Positions 1 through 11,655 of a stretch of DNA of 64,000 nt are shown here, in pieces. The position numbers were made by a program, and so were the translations under genes. Every line of letters begins with the position of its first letter. The first letter of the stretch is position 1. The notes below the pieces were generated by a model. That model was given only the letters and a program-made list of their open reading frames with translations. It had not been told where the DNA came from and ran no database searches. Source of the stretch: Antedon bifida (lineage: Eukaryota > Echinodermata > Crinoidea > Comatulida > Antedonidae); the NCBI GenBank assembly GCA_963402885.1, contig OY727102.1:19282001-19346000 (forward strand). The letters are read 5' to 3'.

Positions 1-68
1 GTCAATGTTAATTATTCACCATATTGATAAACCAGCGGCCGAGCATGTTTAATGATACATTTTAAAAT

Positions 69-295
69 GTCCTCTAATCCTTGTCTTTTTTATTTTATAT
101 TTCTAGCCATTATCTACGATAGTTTTTCATAAACCCTGACTTTTCAGAAATATCAACAAAATGAAAATGGAGTTTGAACGTGTCCTCCAATCCTTGTCTT
201 TTTTATTTTCATATTTTTAGCTATTATCTCCGATACTTTGTCATAAAACCCTGACTTTTCAGCAATATCAACAAAATGAAAATAGAGTTTGAACG
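69..295. repeat. Two-copy tandem repeat, 112 bp unit
   Basis: Two near-identical units start at 69 and 181 (TGTCCTCYAATCCTTGTC at each start) and end in the same GAGTTTGAACGT string. Differences are scattered substitutions and a one-base indel. No coding potential is seen in it. Confidence 0.8.
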
Positions 296-1445
296 TATCA
301 AAGTATTGTGTTACAAAATACAGAACCAGTCCTCCTTTTGGGACAGCCCTATTTAGGGGACAGTCCTAACAAGGGGACACTTTCCCTATTTTAATGCTAC
401 TTCCAACCCCTATTAAAGTACACTTTGTTTGGTCCCTATAATGTGTTATAGGAGTTCTGCTCTATTTTTTGTAAATTCGCCAATAAGTTATAGTCAAATT
501 TTACAAACCAATTCTATATAGTTTTACCGTTTAACTTCTAACTTTAGATTTGATTAATTTACCCATAAATAAGTATTAATGGTTATAGACATAACAAAGT
601 AAAGTAATAATGGAAATATGACGTAATGAAAATTCATCCGAAAATACTCTGTGTTTATTTACGTGAGTCTCTTTTGCAGCATGTTTAATTAATAGATGAT
701 ATAACTATTTAAGTACCATTTACCTTGACAAGTAGAATAGTATCTAAATATATTACAGTGAAGTATATTATATTTAATATTTTTTTATATTTAATTAAGT
801 ATAAAGACAAGTTATGTGAAAGAAAATATATGCGACATATTGAATAAATTGTACGTGTATAATACATAAATATGTATTTACAATATTATATAGTAATAAT
901 AATAAACAGCTTATTTCATAGAGTATCATATCATTGACCGCTTATACATTAATTTGCTAGTGATTTGATGACGTCATTAGTTTATCATTTGATAAATATT
1001 ATTCAACTATAAATTAGCCTGTTAACTCGATCGATGCTATGTTTGTATATAATTATTGTATAGCGAAGTGTATATAATACGCATGAAGTATATTAATTGA
1101 ATGTATACAAAATATTAGGGTGCATGTGTACGTGCAGGATATGCAAATTATTTAAATTAGCTAATATACATAATAAATAATGCAGGTGCTTAGACAGTTT
1201 TTCATACTTGTTACGTCGTAAAATTAGGTCGACAGGGTCTCTTATGTGGATTACGTTTCTTTGACATATTCCGTTTAGATTAAATAATTATAGAAACCAG
1301 TAACGTTGGTGTTTGAATTTGATTGAGTCATTGATGTGTAGGCCTATACTTTTTATGTGATATACACACATTGGGGTTTCTTTGTGCTGCACCACATCAT
1401 TATGTTTCGAAAAAAAACAATAACGTACATCACCAGTCACTCATC
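296..1445. other. AT-rich noncoding stretch
   Basis: No exon-like open frame with plausible splice sites is visible on either strand. Around 330-440 there is a patch with several GGGGAC/GTCCC strings, which could be a degraded repeat. The rest is AT-rich sequence without recognisable structure. Confidence 0.4.
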
Positions 1446-1600
1446 CATATTTATTTATTTATTCAACTTTATTTTACAAGGGTAGCTATAAACAGCTGTA
1501 CTACAGCAGTACCGCTGACTTAAAGAGGCCCTCTTAAAAACAAACAAATACAGACGACATTCAAAGATAAAAATACAAGAGGATTCATAAGTTAAAATTC
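1446..1600 (-). mobile_element. Possible retroelement 3' end (minus strand)
   Basis: Read on the minus strand the stretch ends in AATAAAGTTGAATAAATAAA, the look of a non-LTR retrotransposon 3' terminus with a simple tail. A similar arrangement (TTTATTTATTCAAC on the plus strand followed by a gene-poor block) recurs near 34750. No protein-coding remnant is recognisable, so the class is a guess. Confidence 0.25.
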
Positions 1601-1830
1601 AACAGATAAAAAATGTTCAAATTCATACATGTATGTATGCGCTCTGTTCCTCTAACAATTGCGTCAGGACTATTCACTAAAGATTGGTTCTCATTGGACG
1701 CAACACAACAACATAGGCGCAATGCAGTGCGTAGGTCAATCACAATCATGCAAGCGATATTTCGGATGATCGTTCACGTCGCGCGACTGGTCAAATTACT
1801 TGCGGTGCTCGTACATCATGGGCTTTGCAT

Positions 1831-1850
1831 CCCCCCCCCCCCCCCCCCCC
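1831..1850. repeat. Poly(C) homopolymer, 20 bases
   Basis: An uninterrupted run of 20 C. The open frame running through it (1613-1960) has no homology that I recognise and its proline run is only the homopolymer. Such runs are unreliable in assemblies. Confidence 0.9.
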
Positions 1851-1859
1851 GCATCCTAG

Positions 1860-2815
1860 TAGGAATCTTAAGCGGTCGTGTATGGACCAATACCTTTAAC
1901 AATGGTATATGCTTGAGGGTAGACAATCATTCGATTGAATCGACGTCCACAAATACGTAATCTTTCATAACCGGCGTGTTCTGTAACTTAAGGGTTATCT
2001 TTGGATACAGTTATTCCCTAAATGTAATAATCGGTATAGTAGGGTTAATCGTCTATAATTAGATGTATGATACCGAAAGTACAGAGCCTGGATGGTTATT
2101 GAGTTTACCTTGATGGGTGTGTTGCATGCAATATATGGGTTCACTAATTCTACTAGAAATCCAGTTTGTCGTGTAAACATCTACATCCCGGTCGACGGAA
2201 ATACACAGATAAATACGTAGGTATTTTATAGCCCTTAAACACCGGCATTACAATTAGAGAACTATTAGCCGCAACACAATTATATCATTGACATAATTAA
2301 GGTTTACTGCATCTATCAGCCGATTGCCATTATACGCTGCAAAGTAAATAGCTAAAGTAGAACCGTGTTTACTCTTTCGTATCAATTACCTAAGATGCTA
2401 AGAAGGCTATTTCTGGAGGAAAACTAAATTCTAAATTACAAGTAAATTCGAGGCCTATAATTATTACATTGATCGCGGATCGTCGACGTATGGTCTCCTT
2501 TCATATGTTGTCTGTGACGTAACTTTGTTTATAAAATCCCCTCAAAGTTGTCCTAATTAATTATACGGAGGCTTCTAAAAGGCCCGGTCCGAGTCGGTTC
2601 CGAACCCATATGGTCCCCCCGCCCCCTCTACTCCCAGGGACGGATTAGGATGTTGAAAGTGGGGGCGCAACTGTAGAGAGTCCACACTCCATGGTCAGGG
2701 CTGAGTTGAGGCGATTTTTAAAATATAACACCTCTAGATGGTCGGAAATGGCACTCTCATGTTATTATAAATGTATTAACAAATTGGTATTTTAAATATG
2801 AAACAAAACGTCACC
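1860..2815. other. Noncoding, nothing recognised
   Basis: Mixed AT-rich DNA with one more GC-rich patch near 2580-2710. Only short random open frames are present, with no splice-supported exon, RNA gene or clear repeat unit. Confidence 0.4.
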
Positions 2816-2819
2816 ACAG

Positions 2820-3960
2820 TCATCTGAATTTTAATTTCAGAAAAAAATATATAATTCTCGTTACGTTTAGAAGAGAATTCATATCTCATCGTAGTTTGGT
2901 ATGCCGTGCGTTGTTATGCAAATGAGTTTGTGCAGGTGTAGTGGGGAAGACGGTCAACACGCCACACTGTTGAATGTTGATGTTGTTGATCTTTACATTA
3001 TAAGATTATTCAAATCATGTAGGTTCCGGGCGGGAACCTACCCAGTCTTTTAGTTTGCAAAGGAAATTTCGAAAAGAACTCAATATGAAAAGAAGCCCAC
3101 CCAAGAGTACTAAAAATGAAGGAGCACATGGGCTTCTTTTCAAGGTTTTATTGCAGTCTATTTAATGGAAAATGCCATGCAACTTTGTTTCTGATTTTAA
3201 AAAAGGTCCACTTGTTTAGACCTGACATTTACAACCCTCAAAATATCTCACTTTCAAAATCAAAGAAAAACAATATTTATTTTCAATTCCAAAAAAAAAA
3301 AAAATATCCGTAGAGGTTCGAACCCAATGCTGAGAGCACTTAAACCTGAGCATTACCCGTTAGGCCACAAAGTAGTACATGACTGAATAGCTGATAATAG
3401 TCTATTTATACGTGTATTACGTAATTCATCATTACGTCATAAATAACATATTAACCTTGTTAAAACCAAATGACCAGTTAGCTCAGGCGATTGAGCGTCG
3501 TGTTTCGATTCCCACGCTGGTCGGTGGAATAGAGTTAAAGGTATGCGACCAACTGTGTTTGGGGTTCACAGAATTTACGTCCCCCTTTCCACCACACATC
3601 TTGAGAAGGCACTAGCAATGCATCTGGTGAAGATGTGGTGGGAACTACCCCAAGGCTGTGGCAGGGCCTTAGTGCTGAGGAGGCAGGGAGAGCACATTTT
3701 TTAAAACTTTTTTTTGGCTTTCGCTACATGGTATTTGATCTCGTAATTTTATGTTTAGCGCCCTCAATTTTAATATAAAAAAGGAATTAATTATCTTCGT
3801 TACGTGTTTAGGAAAGAATGTCTCACCGTAGTTTGGTATGCCGTTTGTTGTTATGCAAATCAGTTTGTGCAGGTGTATTGGGACGGTACTGTTAGTCATT
3901 CGCGGTCAACACGGCACACAGTTAAATTTTGCTGATCTACGTTTTAGACTACCAGTCACC
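2820..3960. mobile_element. Composite repeat, old copy of the module duplicated at 24-27 kb
   Basis: The block carries two copies (about 2850-2960 and 3770-3915) of a module containing GTTTGGTATGCCGT, the octamer ATGCAAAT and GTGCAGGTGTA, flanking a tRNA-headed Pol III-like unit (3285-3712). The same order of parts occurs twice inside the foldback element at 24-27.4 kb. This copy is more diverged, so it is probably older. No protein-coding part is seen. Confidence 0.6.
3285..3712. ncRNA. Bidirectional tRNA-derived Pol III-like unit, degenerate copy
   Basis: On the minus strand a tRNA-like segment with B box GGTTCGAAC precedes a run of T (A-run on the plus strand at 3291-3303). On the plus strand a second tRNA-like head starts near 3470 with D arm GCTC/GAGC and B-box-like TTTCGATTCCC, but its anticodon arm is deleted compared with the copies at 24419 and 26189. 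The plus unit runs through a CCACCACAC / GTGGTGG hairpin region and ends in T-runs near 3700-3715. The tRNA-like parts suggest a SINE; the deletion makes this copy probably inactive. Confidence 0.45.
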
Positions 3961-3996
3961 AAGTAAATTGCATCAGACACTTGGCCTTACAATACA

Positions 3997-5594
3997 TTAA
4001 AGGGGGGTTCCGGGTTTAAAATGAATAGTAAAAAATGTAAAATATATTTGTTTGTCTCTTGAACGGTAAAAGTTTCAATTTGTATAAGCGCCCAGTGAAG
4101 CAGAACGAAGGCTGTGAAATGAGGCCAGATTACAAGTCGATATGACACTGTGTTACAGAATAGGAAATTCGTGAAATGGTCAATCTTCCGACGACTCGTT
4201 ATCATTAACCATATCAATTACTTTTGTAAAATTATACTTATCTGATGTAATTTTAGTCGGTCTTCCCATTTATAAAGTCAATTTTCTATGAAAATTCATC
4301 AAAACAGTGAAAAATTAGATATGTTTGCACTTTACGTTTGCCGATTTTCGCACTGACTTAGGGAAAGTCTTCAAAATCAATGAAGCGTAACGTATACATT
4401 CCTGTAGCTGAGCGAGCGAGGAGAGCGAGACGATGATACACGTGCTCTCTCTCATGCCTGGCATCGTCACGTGATAAGTAGATACAGTATACAATACCAA
4501 ACTGGTCGGGTCGAGTATACCCCGTCTATAATCACAACATGAACGATGTACAGTATTTGATCGAAGGTCGACTCGACCTACCGGAATGGTATCGATAATA
4601 TAGCTCGAATGAGAGAGTTGGAATATTTTGCTAATTTTAACAAGTGTAGCCTATAGTAAAAGGCCTGGTAGTATCAATTCGCAGGGTCTACTACACTAGC
4701 TAGCTCAATTTTAACTGGGCCGGATCGGCTAGGTCTCCTTCCTACTACCTGGTCTACTTGCTTGATGCAGTATCCGCTTTTTTGGAGAGTAAACTGGGCT
4801 TATTCTAGGCCTACTTAGACGATCGGGACACCATACGTGCGGACGGCGATCGGACCTTGTTTTGCCTCAATATTTACAGCCGATTTTGTAGAATGTTTTA
4901 GGTTTAGATTGTTTAGGAGTTTGGTTGATAAGATGGGTTTGGAATCCACTGAGTTTTGTTATTTATGGGCCAATCGTTTAGTAGTAGGCTAGCTAGGCCC
5001 ATGATGGGCCCCAATGTTTTAACGTAGCCATCGTGGCATGGAATCCCTAGTCAGAATGGCTCTCACTCATGAAAAAAAAATGATTTAGGCTAGGCCTAGC
5101 CTAGTACGCGATAATACGATCTGTACAGTACTATTCGAGGTATAAAAATAGTATATAATTTATGACTACGTAATCTGTACTAAATTTTGTATTTCATTAA
5201 ATGTCAAATAAATATATGCTACTACTGTTATTAATACACTTTAGGCCTAGCTTAGAAAATCTACAAAAAAATGTATTTCACAATGATCGGGTGGTCGTCG
5301 TTTGACAGGGGGAGAGAGATGTAAATTAAACACAAACACAACGTACATGACGTCGCGAGTTTGGAATCCACTGATGACGTGACTTTGTGAATATCTTATG
5401 AATATTAATGAGCTTCCCTAAGCTGCTGAAAAACAGACTTTCCATGAATTTACCCTAAAATGTATATGAAATTTAATTTTTTTAATTTCTCGTTATTACT
5501 TCTTTATTCTGACATGTCTATATTGTTATAATATTTTTTATTTAATAAATAAACGATATTTAAAAGCAATTTTAAACCCAGAATCCCCCTTTAA
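3997..5594. mobile_element. TTAA-bounded nonautonomous DNA transposon, copy 1 (1.6 kb)
   Basis: The left end TTAAAGGGGGGTTCCGGG and the right end CCCAGAATCCCCCTTTAA are imperfect inverted repeats of about 25 bp, and TTAA stands at both edges. A second full-length copy in the same orientation lies at 47634-49275 and is nearly identical over most of its length. TTAA target duplication is the signature of piggyBac-type transposases. No transposase open frame is present; the short open frames shared by the two copies look incidental. The right edge is 214 bp before the first hexosaminidase ATG. Confidence 0.7.
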
Positions 5595-5808
5595 TGAAAA
5601 AAAATGTTTTTCTCGTTCTGCTTCACCGCTGTTAAATAAGTGGGATTATTATCAATAATTTTATAAACAACAATATTGAAAGATGGAGCTACCCTTTAAC
5701 ATCGTAAATGAGCTATAGTTTTAGTGTCACATGACCCAGAATCTAGTTCTATCACATGATCAACCTCACGTAAACAAAAGAACGTGCAATTTCGTTCCGC
5801 AAAGTAAA
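5595..5808 (+). promoter_or_regulatory. Presumed upstream region / 5' UTR of the first hexosaminidase gene
   Basis: These bases lie between the TTAA transposon edge and the chosen ATG at 5809. No TATA box stands out. The frame is open upstream to an ATG at 5731, but the downstream ATG at 5809 gives a textbook signal peptide, so 5731-5808 is taken as untranslated. Promoter function is assumed from position only. Confidence 0.3.
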
Positions 5809-7847
5809 ATGTTTCTTAAACTAGCTGCACTTTTTCTGTGTATTTTGTTACACAAAAATGTTTTTTGCAAACCACATAACGATCTCAATAACATCATTAG
5901 AAATGTAGAAGATATTATTCGTCAAAGTCAGGATAATTTACGTTATAAACCTGAAGAATTAGGTCTAGGCCTACCTGCTGCAGGAGGAGGAGCAGCAGCA
6001 GATCTAGGAGAAACCGTAAATCCAACCACCGGCTCACCCTGGCCCCTGCCGCAGCAAATTAAAACCACAAGTACTATGCTATTTCTAAACAAGGTTTTTA
6101 AGTAAGTAAGTCTATTTAAACTAATCACAGGTAAAAGACTCAAATTAATATTTATTAAATATTATGCCGTTTTATTTCTATGTGATTTGAAAAATATTAA
6201 TATTAATAAGAATTTTTAATAAATATTATTACTAGAAATTAATTAGAATATAATTAATATTTGTAATTTGACTATAAATTTGGTAATCTAAAGTAATCTT
6301 CTGTTCAATGCTTTCTCAGTATCTGACATTGTCATAATTATTAACCCATTTTTATTTAAAATTATATAAAAAATAATCTGTTTTTTTTTACATAGTATTT
6401 TGTATAAAATACAGATGCAAATATAAACAAACTCCCTCTGCTATAACATTACTCAAATTGTTCAAAAATGTATACTTATTTATACTTACAAAATAATTTC
6501 ATATTCAGGTTCAACTACGACAGTAAAACTTGCGATTTGCTTCAAATGGCGTTTACACGCTATTACAACCTGATATTCTACGGAACACAACAGGTCTCAT
6601 CAAATGCAGACAACTTGATATTTAGGCTACCAAAGGTCAATGAACCAAGCATTTCAAGCATGGTTGTAACAATGGACAACTGTCCTGACTATCCAACGCT
6701 GGAATCAAATGAAAATTGTACGCATCATTTATTCTGGTTTTAATTGTCTATATGTCGATTCGATTTTCCTAACAGTTCAGACAGGGGCGCTGCATCTGGC
6801 TTGTGTGTACTTAAAAGAACCCCCAGTGCATCCTTTAAGCTCTGTCTACACTATCAAACTAGTTTGACAAAAGAATGTGATGTGCCCAAATATGGTAGTG
6901 ATACACTTAAATATGGTAGTGATATGACATCATCATGTCCATATATGGGCACATCACATTTTTTGTCACATAAAGTTTGATAGTGTAGACAAGGCTTTAG
7001 AAAGAGAAGTGCTTACAACTCTACCAGTTGAATTACTTTGTAATAAGAGTGGCCAAAATGTCCTAATGGGATAAAAATAAACTAACCTGTACTGTAAATA
7101 ATAACTTTATAATATTTTTTAAAATTTCAGATACTTTATCAGTTGCCAGCGATGGTGCTAGAATCAAAGCAGCCACTATATGGGGTGTTCTCAGAGGTAG
7201 TAAATGTAATATGATAATGTAATATCTACTATATAGTGTAGGGTTATACTCAAGTATGGAATTATACATATATATCAGTTAATTTCAATGAATATCATCT
7301 TTACAGGATTGGAGACATTCAGTCAGCTTGTCTATGAATCTTCAGATGGAGGGGTATGCTTTACATTACTTTCCAAAGTTTGTTTTATATATGTCTGAAT
7401 TGAAAGAATGGAATAATGAATGACTGGGTATACTCCCAGGGACCCTGGGTATATTCACAGGGACCCTTGGTATACTCCCAGGGATCTGTGATGATTAATA
7501 TTCTGTTGATTTGATTTCAGTTAGCTGTGAATGCTACCACCATAACAGACTTTCCAAGATTTCTTCATCGTGGCATTCTAGTAGACACATCAAGACACTT
7601 CATTGATGTGCCAACGTTACTTGATAATTTGGTAAGCAAGTTGTATCATCATCATCATCACCATCATACATCATCATCATCACCATCATACATCATCACC
7701 ATCATCATCATCATATATCATCATCACCATCATACATCATCATCATCACCATCATACATCATCATCATATATCATACATCATCATCATCATCATATATCA
7801 TACATCATCATCATCACCATCACCATCATACATCATCATCATCATAC

Positions 7848-7909
<62 letters not shown>

Positions 7910-10462
7910 ATATCATACATCATCATTATCACCATCATACATCATCATCATCACCATCATACATCATCACCATTATACATCATCACCATCATCATATATC
8001 ATACATCATCATCATCACCATCATACATCATCATCATCACCATCATACATCATCATCATCTTAAATTACAACTAACTATTAAATCAAACAAACAATATTG
8101 TAGCCTTACAGTAATTGTCTTAATATCCATTGTGATTTGTACAAAATCATTTCGATCAAATGATTAAGATATAATTTTTGGGGTGTTTTTCAGGATGCTA
8201 TGGTGTACAACAAATTCAATGTTTTTCATTGGCATATTGTAGATGATCAGTCATTTCCTTATGAGAGTTCAAAGTATCCACAACTTAGCAATCAGGTAAG
8301 TAAATGGAATGTAAATGGAGGAATAACCTGCGACTTGTAGCCTACTGGGCTGAATTGTGCACAGCTGTGGACGACACATACCACAACTTTCTTCTCCCCT
8401 AAGGGTCCTTTCATGTCGAGTGCTGTCACAAAACGGCGCCTGTTCGTCTTTCCACAACGACAGGGGCTAAATGGACCAGTACACCGGGGTAATCCTCTAC
8501 TCTTCTGAAAGATGTACTGCTTCAATTGGAGCCCTGCAATTAACATGAATTAACTACTAATATTAATTAGAATGTGAGTGTTGTTTATTCAAAACTCATT
8601 AGGCTGATGCTGGCTGTCTTGCAATTATTGTATGTGATAAATGATCTCAATATTTAATTTCTAATCTAGGGTGCATTTAATCAACGACATACATACACGC
8701 AAGATCAGGTATCCTTAGTGATCAGCTATGCGAGAGAACGAGGAATTCGCGTAGTACCGGAGTATGACACTCCTGGACATTCCCAGTCATGGGGGTCAAT
8801 CAACGACCTTCTGACTCCGTGCTACAAGGACGGTAAAGCAACCGGCTCATTTGGTCCAATCAATCCAATCCTAAATTCTACTTACAATTTCTTGAAAGAT
8901 TTTTTCAGTGAAGTTGTTGCGAAATACCCAGATCATTACATACACATGGGTGGAGATGAAGTCAGTTTTGATTGCTGGTATTGTATTCTTTATGTTTTTT
9001 TTTATTTCTCAATAATAGATAATACATAAAAAAAAATACAAGATGTATAAAAATACTGGGAAGTGTCATTTGATTAGAGATGAATTCTGCATTTAATACA
9101 TTGTTGATATGGTGACAATTTGATGAGAAGTTTGTTTTACCTAAAGCTCTGTCTACACTTAGATCAAACTAATTTGAGATTGTGATGTGCTCAAATATGA
9201 TAGTGATATGCCCATATATGGGCACATCATACTGATATATCATTGTGTTTAAACAGGAAGAGTAACCCAGACATCACTACATTCATGAAAGAACAAAAGT
9301 TTGGTGATGACTATGCCAAACTGGAAGAGTATTACCTGCAGAGGTTATTGGATATCATGAGTGACCTGAAGGCTGACTATATCATTTGGCAGGAGGTCAT
9401 AGACAATGGGGTCAAAGTAAGGAATCAATATATAGTACTTTACTCCTCTATACTACAATATTACATATCTTAAACTCTGTTTACACTATCAAATTTATAA
9501 TGGATCGCTTTATATTGTAGGTCAGAAATGATACAGTTGTAGAAGTCTGGAAAGGCGGCTATGTTCAAGAGATGTCAAAGGTCACAAAACAAGGGTACAG
9601 AACAATTCTGTCATCCCCTTGGTATTTGAATTATGTGTCTAACCCATATAACCAAGACTGGAAGACTTATTATATAATTGAACCACAGGATTTTACAGGT
9701 AAAATTCAAGATCTATTACAAATCGCCATCTCAGCATATATAATCTAATATTAATTTTTAGGTTAATTTTTGTTTTGCCATTCCATTCATTTCCACTCAT
9801 TATGTTTTTTTATGTCTTGTTTCCTGTTTTTTGTTTTCATAAACATATATTTATAATAAAAGTTGTATATTTAAATTGTTTTATCAGGGACTGCCGAACA
9901 GAAAGCTCTTGTAATAGGTGGAGAAGCTTGCATGTGGGGCGAATATGTAGACTCTGTCAACCTTATTCAACGGTTCTGGTAAGTTATAGGATATGTGTAG
10001 GATATTTTGTTCTTCGGTGGAACTCTTTAAAACTTTGGACTGCAAAACATTCATCTAATCCTAGGAACATACTACTGTATGTATCAATAATTAACCAGTA
10101 TGTATGTTTATGCTTTTTTATAGGCCTAGAGCAAGTGCTGTTGGAGAAAGATTGTGGAGCTCAAAAAGTGTCAATGATGTACCTGCAGCAGAAAGTAGAC
10201 TGGCTGAGCACAGATGTAGAATGCTTAGGTAGGAAAGTTTAAAGCCTGTTTATACTATGGTTTATAATGACAGTGTGAAACTAACTTATTTTCCATTGTT
10301 TTTTATGTAATTTATTTTATAGCATATGAAGATAATTTCTCATTTTTGACTTTATATTCTTCAACCTCTTTTTTCTGAGGGAAATGGTAATTTTATTTTT
10401 GTTGTTTTTGTAGGAGAGGAATACAAGCTGAGCCTGTAACAGGTCCTGGGTATTGTCCATAG
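5809..10462 (+). CDS. Beta-N-acetylhexosaminidase (GH20), HEXB-like, 12 exons, 572 aa
   Basis: Exons: 5809-6101, 6509-6717, 7131-7196, 7307-7353, 7521-7631, 8194-8295, 8670-8977, 9257-9416, 9521-9698, 9888-9978, 10124-10228, 10414-10462. All junctions are GT-AG, phases match, and the frame stays open to TAG at 10460. The product should remove terminal beta-linked GlcNAc/GalNAc in lysosomes or a secretory compartment. Residues 1-20 ([20 protein letters not shown]) are a signal peptide; an Ala/Gly-rich linker (about 53-65) precedes the N-terminal domain, which begins near SPWPLP (76). Catalytic-domain motifs: [10 protein letters not shown] (Arg230), [11 protein letters not shown] (254-264), EYDTPGH (307-313), HMGGDE with the catalytic Asp372-Glu373, SSPWYLNY (463-470), WGEYVD (508-513). 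The family is usually about 530-560 aa; the extra length is the N-terminal linker. The end at GPGYCP resembles mammalian beta subunits, but subunit orthology is inferred. Introns carry MITEs and an ATC microsatellite. Confidence 0.93.
6836..6999. mobile_element. Palindromic MITE family A, copy in intron 2
   Basis: The copy begins TAAGCTCTGTCTACACTATC and ends in the inverted form GATAGTGTAGACAAGGCTTTA. The interior repeats AAATATGGTAGTGATATG and contains the self-complementary CCATATATGGGCACATCAC region. TA at both ends suggests a TA target site (Tc1/mariner-type). At least eight copies or fragments occur in the window. Confidence 0.8.
7424..7486. repeat. 20 bp minisatellite, 3 copies, intron 4
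   Basis: Three successive units of the type CTGGGTATACTCCCAGGGAC lie between exons 4 and 5. Each unit is partly self-complementary (CTGGG/CCCAG). Confidence 0.75.
7644..8060. repeat. Interrupted (ATC)n microsatellite filling intron 5
   Basis: About 415 bp of ATC triplets with regular ACC and ATA interruptions, producing a higher-order pattern. It begins 12 bp after the exon 5 splice donor. The frame of exon 5 stays open through it as a His/Ile/Ser-rich string, but the splice sites on both sides are good and exon 6 continues the enzyme, so it is intronic. Confidence 0.95.
8310..8545. other. GC-richer unclassified block in intron 6
   Basis: The base composition is clearly richer in G+C than the flanking intron, and overlapping open frames exist on the minus strand. 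It may be a degraded retroelement piece. Nothing in it matches the GH20 protein and no second copy is seen in this window. Confidence 0.3.
9141..9245. mobile_element. MITE family A fragment, intron 7
   Basis: The left arm (TAAAGCTCTGTCTACACTTA) and the CCATATATGGGCACATCA centre are present, while the right arm is missing. The fragment stops about 12 bp before the exon 8 start at 9257. A shorter left-arm remnant (ACTCTGTTTACACTATCAAA) lies at about 9474-9495, just before exon 9 at 9521. Confidence 0.65.
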
Positions 10463-10719
10463 TAGAGTCATCCATAAATCAACCATTATCAGGATAGTAC
10501 AGATGCAGATTTTATTTGGTCATTTGTTGTTTCATAATATGGACAAAATACTAGAGGCAAAGGCGAACAAATAGAGTAAATAGAATTATCTAGAATTCAG
10601 TTTGTGGTAAATAATTTCTAGAATCAGCAGTAAAAAAAGATTACAACAATGTTTTGCATCAACAGTACAGTCCAGATGTTTGATCGTTCTGGTAACTACT
10701 GTACATGTTTCGCCACTAA

Positions 10720-10815
10720 GTTTTAAGAAAGAAATTCAAAGTTTTAAGAAAGAAATCCAAGTTTTAAGAACAACTTTTAAGAAAAGAAATCCAACTTTTA
10801 AAAAAAGAAATAGAG
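10720..10815. repeat. Degenerate TTTTAAGAAAGAAATCCAA repeats
   Basis: Four to five imperfect units built on TTTTAAGAAAGAAATYCAA lie in the region 3' of the first hexosaminidase gene. This is probably transcribed 3' UTR. No function is inferred. Confidence 0.6.
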
Positions 10816-10919
10816 AATCAAGAGAGTTTTTTGTTGATCTGAGGGTCAATTTCTGAGATTTGGTTGCCCCCTCATGTCAACAAAAAACACTTGATACTGC
10901 TCACTTCATACACATTCCA

Positions 10920-10925
10920 AATAAA
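10920..10925 (+). promoter_or_regulatory. Candidate polyadenylation signal AATAAA, first hexosaminidase
   Basis: An AATAAA hexamer about 460 bp after the stop codon. AT-rich sequence makes chance hexamers common, so this is only the first good candidate downstream. Confidence 0.3.
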
Positions 10926-11439
10926 AAATGTACTGTAGGTGTAATCAAATTATTAAAATAATTTTTATTTCTACTTAAATTTTTTTTTGTAAACATGATT
11001 GTACTTTAGTCTCTCAGAGGCACATAAATTGGGGGCTACTGTACTTTCACATCAAACTTTTTTTGAAACCTACAGATTATAAATCGTTTGTTTAAAAAAG
11101 GTATTAAGGGGACCAGTGACCATTCAAGATCGCTGGGCATAAGTCTTCACAGTCACTCACCATCACCAGGTAATGTTTTTAAAAGTTAGGTGTGAAAGTA
11201 CAGTTAGCAACCAAAATTATTTTGAATTATAAACAAGACAGATTAAATTTAATATAAAAGAGTAAATGTTAAATTGCAAGAAATACTGTAAAAATACTGA
11301 TTCGAATATAAGCCCACCCATTTAAACATGGGCTTATGTTAGAATAAGGTTACATAATTTTGTACATTTTGATTATTAAAAACTATTGTATTAAATACAA
11401 TTATGAAGATGAGAATCTCCATGTTTGGCAGTAAAAGTG

Positions 11440-11577
11440 TAAAATCTCTGTCCACACTATCAAACTAGTTTGACAAAAAAAGTGTGATGTGCCCAAATAT
11501 GGTTGTGATATGACATCATCATGTCCATATATGGGCACATCACATTTTTTTGTCACATAAAGTTTGACCGAGCTTTA
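11440..11577. mobile_element. MITE family A, intergenic copy
   Basis: AAAATCTCTGTCCACACTATC at the left and the inverted arm GTCACATAAAGTTTGACCGAGCTTTA at the right enclose the shared AAATATGGTTGTGATATG and CCATATATGGGCACATCAC core. It lies between the converging 3' ends of the two hexosaminidase genes. The right arm has lost several bases. Confidence 0.75.
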
Positions 11578-11597
11578 GAATGTATATAAAACCAGCT

Positions 11598-11603
11598 TTT
11601 ATT
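11598..11603 (-). promoter_or_regulatory. Candidate polyadenylation signal, second hexosaminidase
   Basis: TTTATT on the plus strand reads AATAAA on the minus strand, about 53 bases after the stop codon at 11656-11658. The distance is typical for a short 3' UTR. Confidence 0.45.
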
Positions 11604-11655
11604 TGGTCCTAACCCAGTAAAAATCAGCCTTGTTAACCAATCCTGAACAAACAAC

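Noticed and set aside
1613-1960. 115-codon open frame near the left end
   Set aside because: No recognisable domain; a C20 run makes its proline stretch, and there is no supporting splice or promoter context.
4315-4500. Possible protein of the 1.6 kb TTAA element (also at 47995-48300)
   Set aside because: The frame differs in length and end between the two copies and has no transposase motif.
6744-6980. Open frame after hexosaminidase exon 2
   Set aside because: It runs through MITE family A and lies downstream of a good donor at 6718; exon 3 at 7131 continues the enzyme.
7527-8075. Long open frame of His, Ile and Ser runs
   Set aside because: It is exon 5 read through its donor into an ATC microsatellite; exon 6 of the enzyme follows with matching phase.
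9775-10242. 155-codon open frame across exons 10 and 11
   Set aside because: It reads the exons in the wrong frame through an intron; the spliced frame gives the conserved WGEYVD and ERLWSS motifs.
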